Shown here in pieces: positions 62,914 to 64,000 of a stretch of 64,000 nucleotides of DNA. The translations under genes and the position numbers were made by a program. Where the stretch lies: the NCBI GenBank assembly GCA_026874595.1, contig JAPPUL010000076.1, forward strand, positions 932,001 to 996,000. The letters run 5' to 3'. The notes under the pieces were generated by a model. The model was given only the letters and a program-made list of their open reading frames with translations. It was not told the origin of the DNA and did no database searches. This DNA comes from Sipunculus nudus. Lineage: Eukaryota > Annelida > Sipuncula > Golfingiida > Sipunculidae. The first letter of the stretch is position 1. Each line of letters begins with the position of its first letter.

Positions 62914-64000
62914 ATGGTATCGAGTTTTCATGGGATAGAGCTTGGGAAGAAGGGGTTGTTGGCCCACCAAAGTGCACTAAGTACAACGGGACATAATCTA
63001 GCAAATGTAAGTAATCCAGAATATACAAGACAGAAGGTACAGCTTGGGACAGTAGATCCGATACACCCACCGGGGATAAATTCAAGCACAACATCAGGTC
63101 AAATAGGAGGGGGTACAAATGTAGAAGATGTTAGCCGGGTACGAGATATATTTTTGGATGATCGGATATTTGCCGAACATGGATTACACGGGTATTGGAA
63201 GGAACGAGATTATTATTTTAAACATCTTGAAAATATATTAAACGAGCCAACTACACCGAGTTTGCAAAGCCGCTTTTCCAAGTTTATAAAGAGTTGGAAT
63301 GACTTGGCAAACAATCCGAAAGAGGGTGGAGCAAGGGAAGTGGTACGGACAGAAGGAATAGGCTTAACGAGATACATACGAGGGACATTTACGAAGCTTT
63401 ACGAATTACGAGAGAGTGCCGAGAAGTCGCTACAAAGTAAAGTGGCTGAAGTAAACGTACTGAGTGAAGAGATAGCAAGTTATAATATCGAGATAAGGAA
63501 GGTTGAGGCGGAAGGACATAATCCGAATGATTTATATGACAAACGAGATGGGTTAGTAGACAGGCTTTCGAAGATACTGCCGATACGGGTGGGTAGAGTT
63601 GACAAAGATGAGTATATACTATATTTAGGAAGCCAGAGGCTGGTACAGGGGGAAAGATATGAAAAGCTTATAACAGAGAGCGATAAAAGTAATGAAGGAT
63701 TTAGTAAGATAAAGTGGGAGATAACGGGAGAGGATTTAGTACTTGACAGACGTGGTGAGATTGCAGGACTTTTGAGGGCACGAGATATAGATATAAAGGG
63801 GCAGATATTAAAGCTTGACAAGTTTGCGATAAATCTAATAGAAGTAGTAAATGACATACATAGGGAAGGGTATGGACTTAACTTCAAGACAGGGAATAAT
63901 TTCTTTAAAGAGAAGGCTTTGGCATTAAATGTAAATAGTAATTATGATTTAAATGAGGATGAGCAACTAGACAGTAGCGCAATATATAAGGTAACAGGAC
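62914..64000 (+). CDS. flgK: Flagellar hook-associated protein FlgK, 3' end outside the window
   Basis: The frame from ATG 62914 runs open to the right edge (362 codons). The N-terminus has the rod/hook family signature: SFHGIELGKKGLLAHQSALS and TTGHNLANVSNPEYTRQKV. Then VEDVSRVRDIFLDDRIFAE, LNEPTTPSLQSRFSKFIKSW, DLANNPKEGGAREVV, RLVQGERYEKL and DRRGEIAGLLRARD follow the FlgK core. FlgK forms the first junction ring between hook and filament. The ribosome site is GGAGAT (62901-62906). It probably belongs to an flgN-flgK-flgL transcript. Confidence 0.93.
   Translation, partial: MVSSFHGIELGKKGLLAHQSALSTTGHNLANVSNPEYTRQKVQLGTVDPIHPPGINSSTTSGQIGGGTNVEDVSRVRDIFLDDRIFAEHGLHGYWKERDYYFKHLENILNEPTTPSLQSRFSKFIKSWNDLANNPKEGGAREVVRTEGIGLTRYIRGTFTKLYELRESAEKSLQSKVAEVNVLSEEIASYNIEIRKVEAEGHNPNDLYDKRDGLVDRLSKILPIRVGRVDKDEYILYLGSQRLVQGERYEKLITESDKSNEGFSKIKWEITGEDLVLDRRGEIAGLLRARDIDIKGQILKLDKFAINLIEVVNDIHREGYGLNFKTGNNFFKEKALALNVNSNYDLNEDEQLDSSAIYKVTG

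Overview
The window is AT-rich bacterial DNA, most likely from a spirochaete (Spirochaetota). The best lineage marker is FliG at 17439-18497, whose C-terminal half carries the conserved torque and EHPQTIAL segments and which looks most like spirochaetal FliG. FlgN and FlgK at the right edge show a flagellated cell. LpxC, an LpxL-type acyltransferase, LolC/E and LolD show a lipid A-bearing outer membrane with lipoprotein sorting, unlike Borrelia or Treponema pallidum. Genes for biotin, thiamine, pantothenate, cobalamin and tryptophan steps point to a free-living or gut lineage with real biosynthetic capacity. Genus is not decidable from the sequence.

Region 1 (1-12602) is the unusual part: an array of about eleven displaced Rhs toxin tips, most followed by a small immunity-like gene. 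Seven modules begin with nearly the same short piece of the Rhs core tail (SPDPIFEDYL / NLNPYAYAHQNP / YTDPSG), some carry a shared pre-toxin block, and then diverge into different C-terminal tips: GIY-YIG-like, HNH-like (two kinds), DUF4258-like, a type with an NPKTNRKYYID stretch, and several unknowns. None has a complete Rhs core. Immunity genes include four tandem Imm26-like copies, an Imm32-like gene and a cysteine-pair protein. At least fifteen frame breaks occur here, most of one base, many in short homopolymers.

Region 2 (12748-17088, minus strand) holds a likely operon: MBL-fold hydrolase, queA, miaB, a VanY-type carboxypeptidase and a mannose-phosphate isomerase-type cupin. Region 3 (17427-26798) has fliG, a C-terminal processing protease, bioB, a glycosyltransferase, lpxC, lolC/E, lolD and an lpxL-type gene, that is, envelope building. 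Region 4 (26821-34251) has a 1426-residue protein with an acidic cytoplasmic half, one membrane segment and a TPR half (possibly a flagellar collar protein), a split von Willebrand A-like protein, and a frameshifted NifU-type scaffold gene beside an unexplained GC-richer island. Region 5 (34731-41820) has pheT (two frame breaks), zapB- and zapA-like genes, thiC, rnhA and a U32 peptidase-family gene. Region 6 (41831-54959) has a UvrD-type helicase with a RecB-like nuclease end, mutL, an orphan OppB-type permease, a TRAP transporter with a recently duplicated binding protein, and an RND/MMPL exporter. Region 7 (55009-64000) has cobalamin genes, panB, an HtrA protease, trpC, flgN and the start of flgK.

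Frame breaks also occur in single-copy genes that are normally intact (pheT twice, the vWA-like gene, the NifU-type gene). All four shift the frame the same way, so part of the apparent gene decay may be read or assembly error rather than biology.
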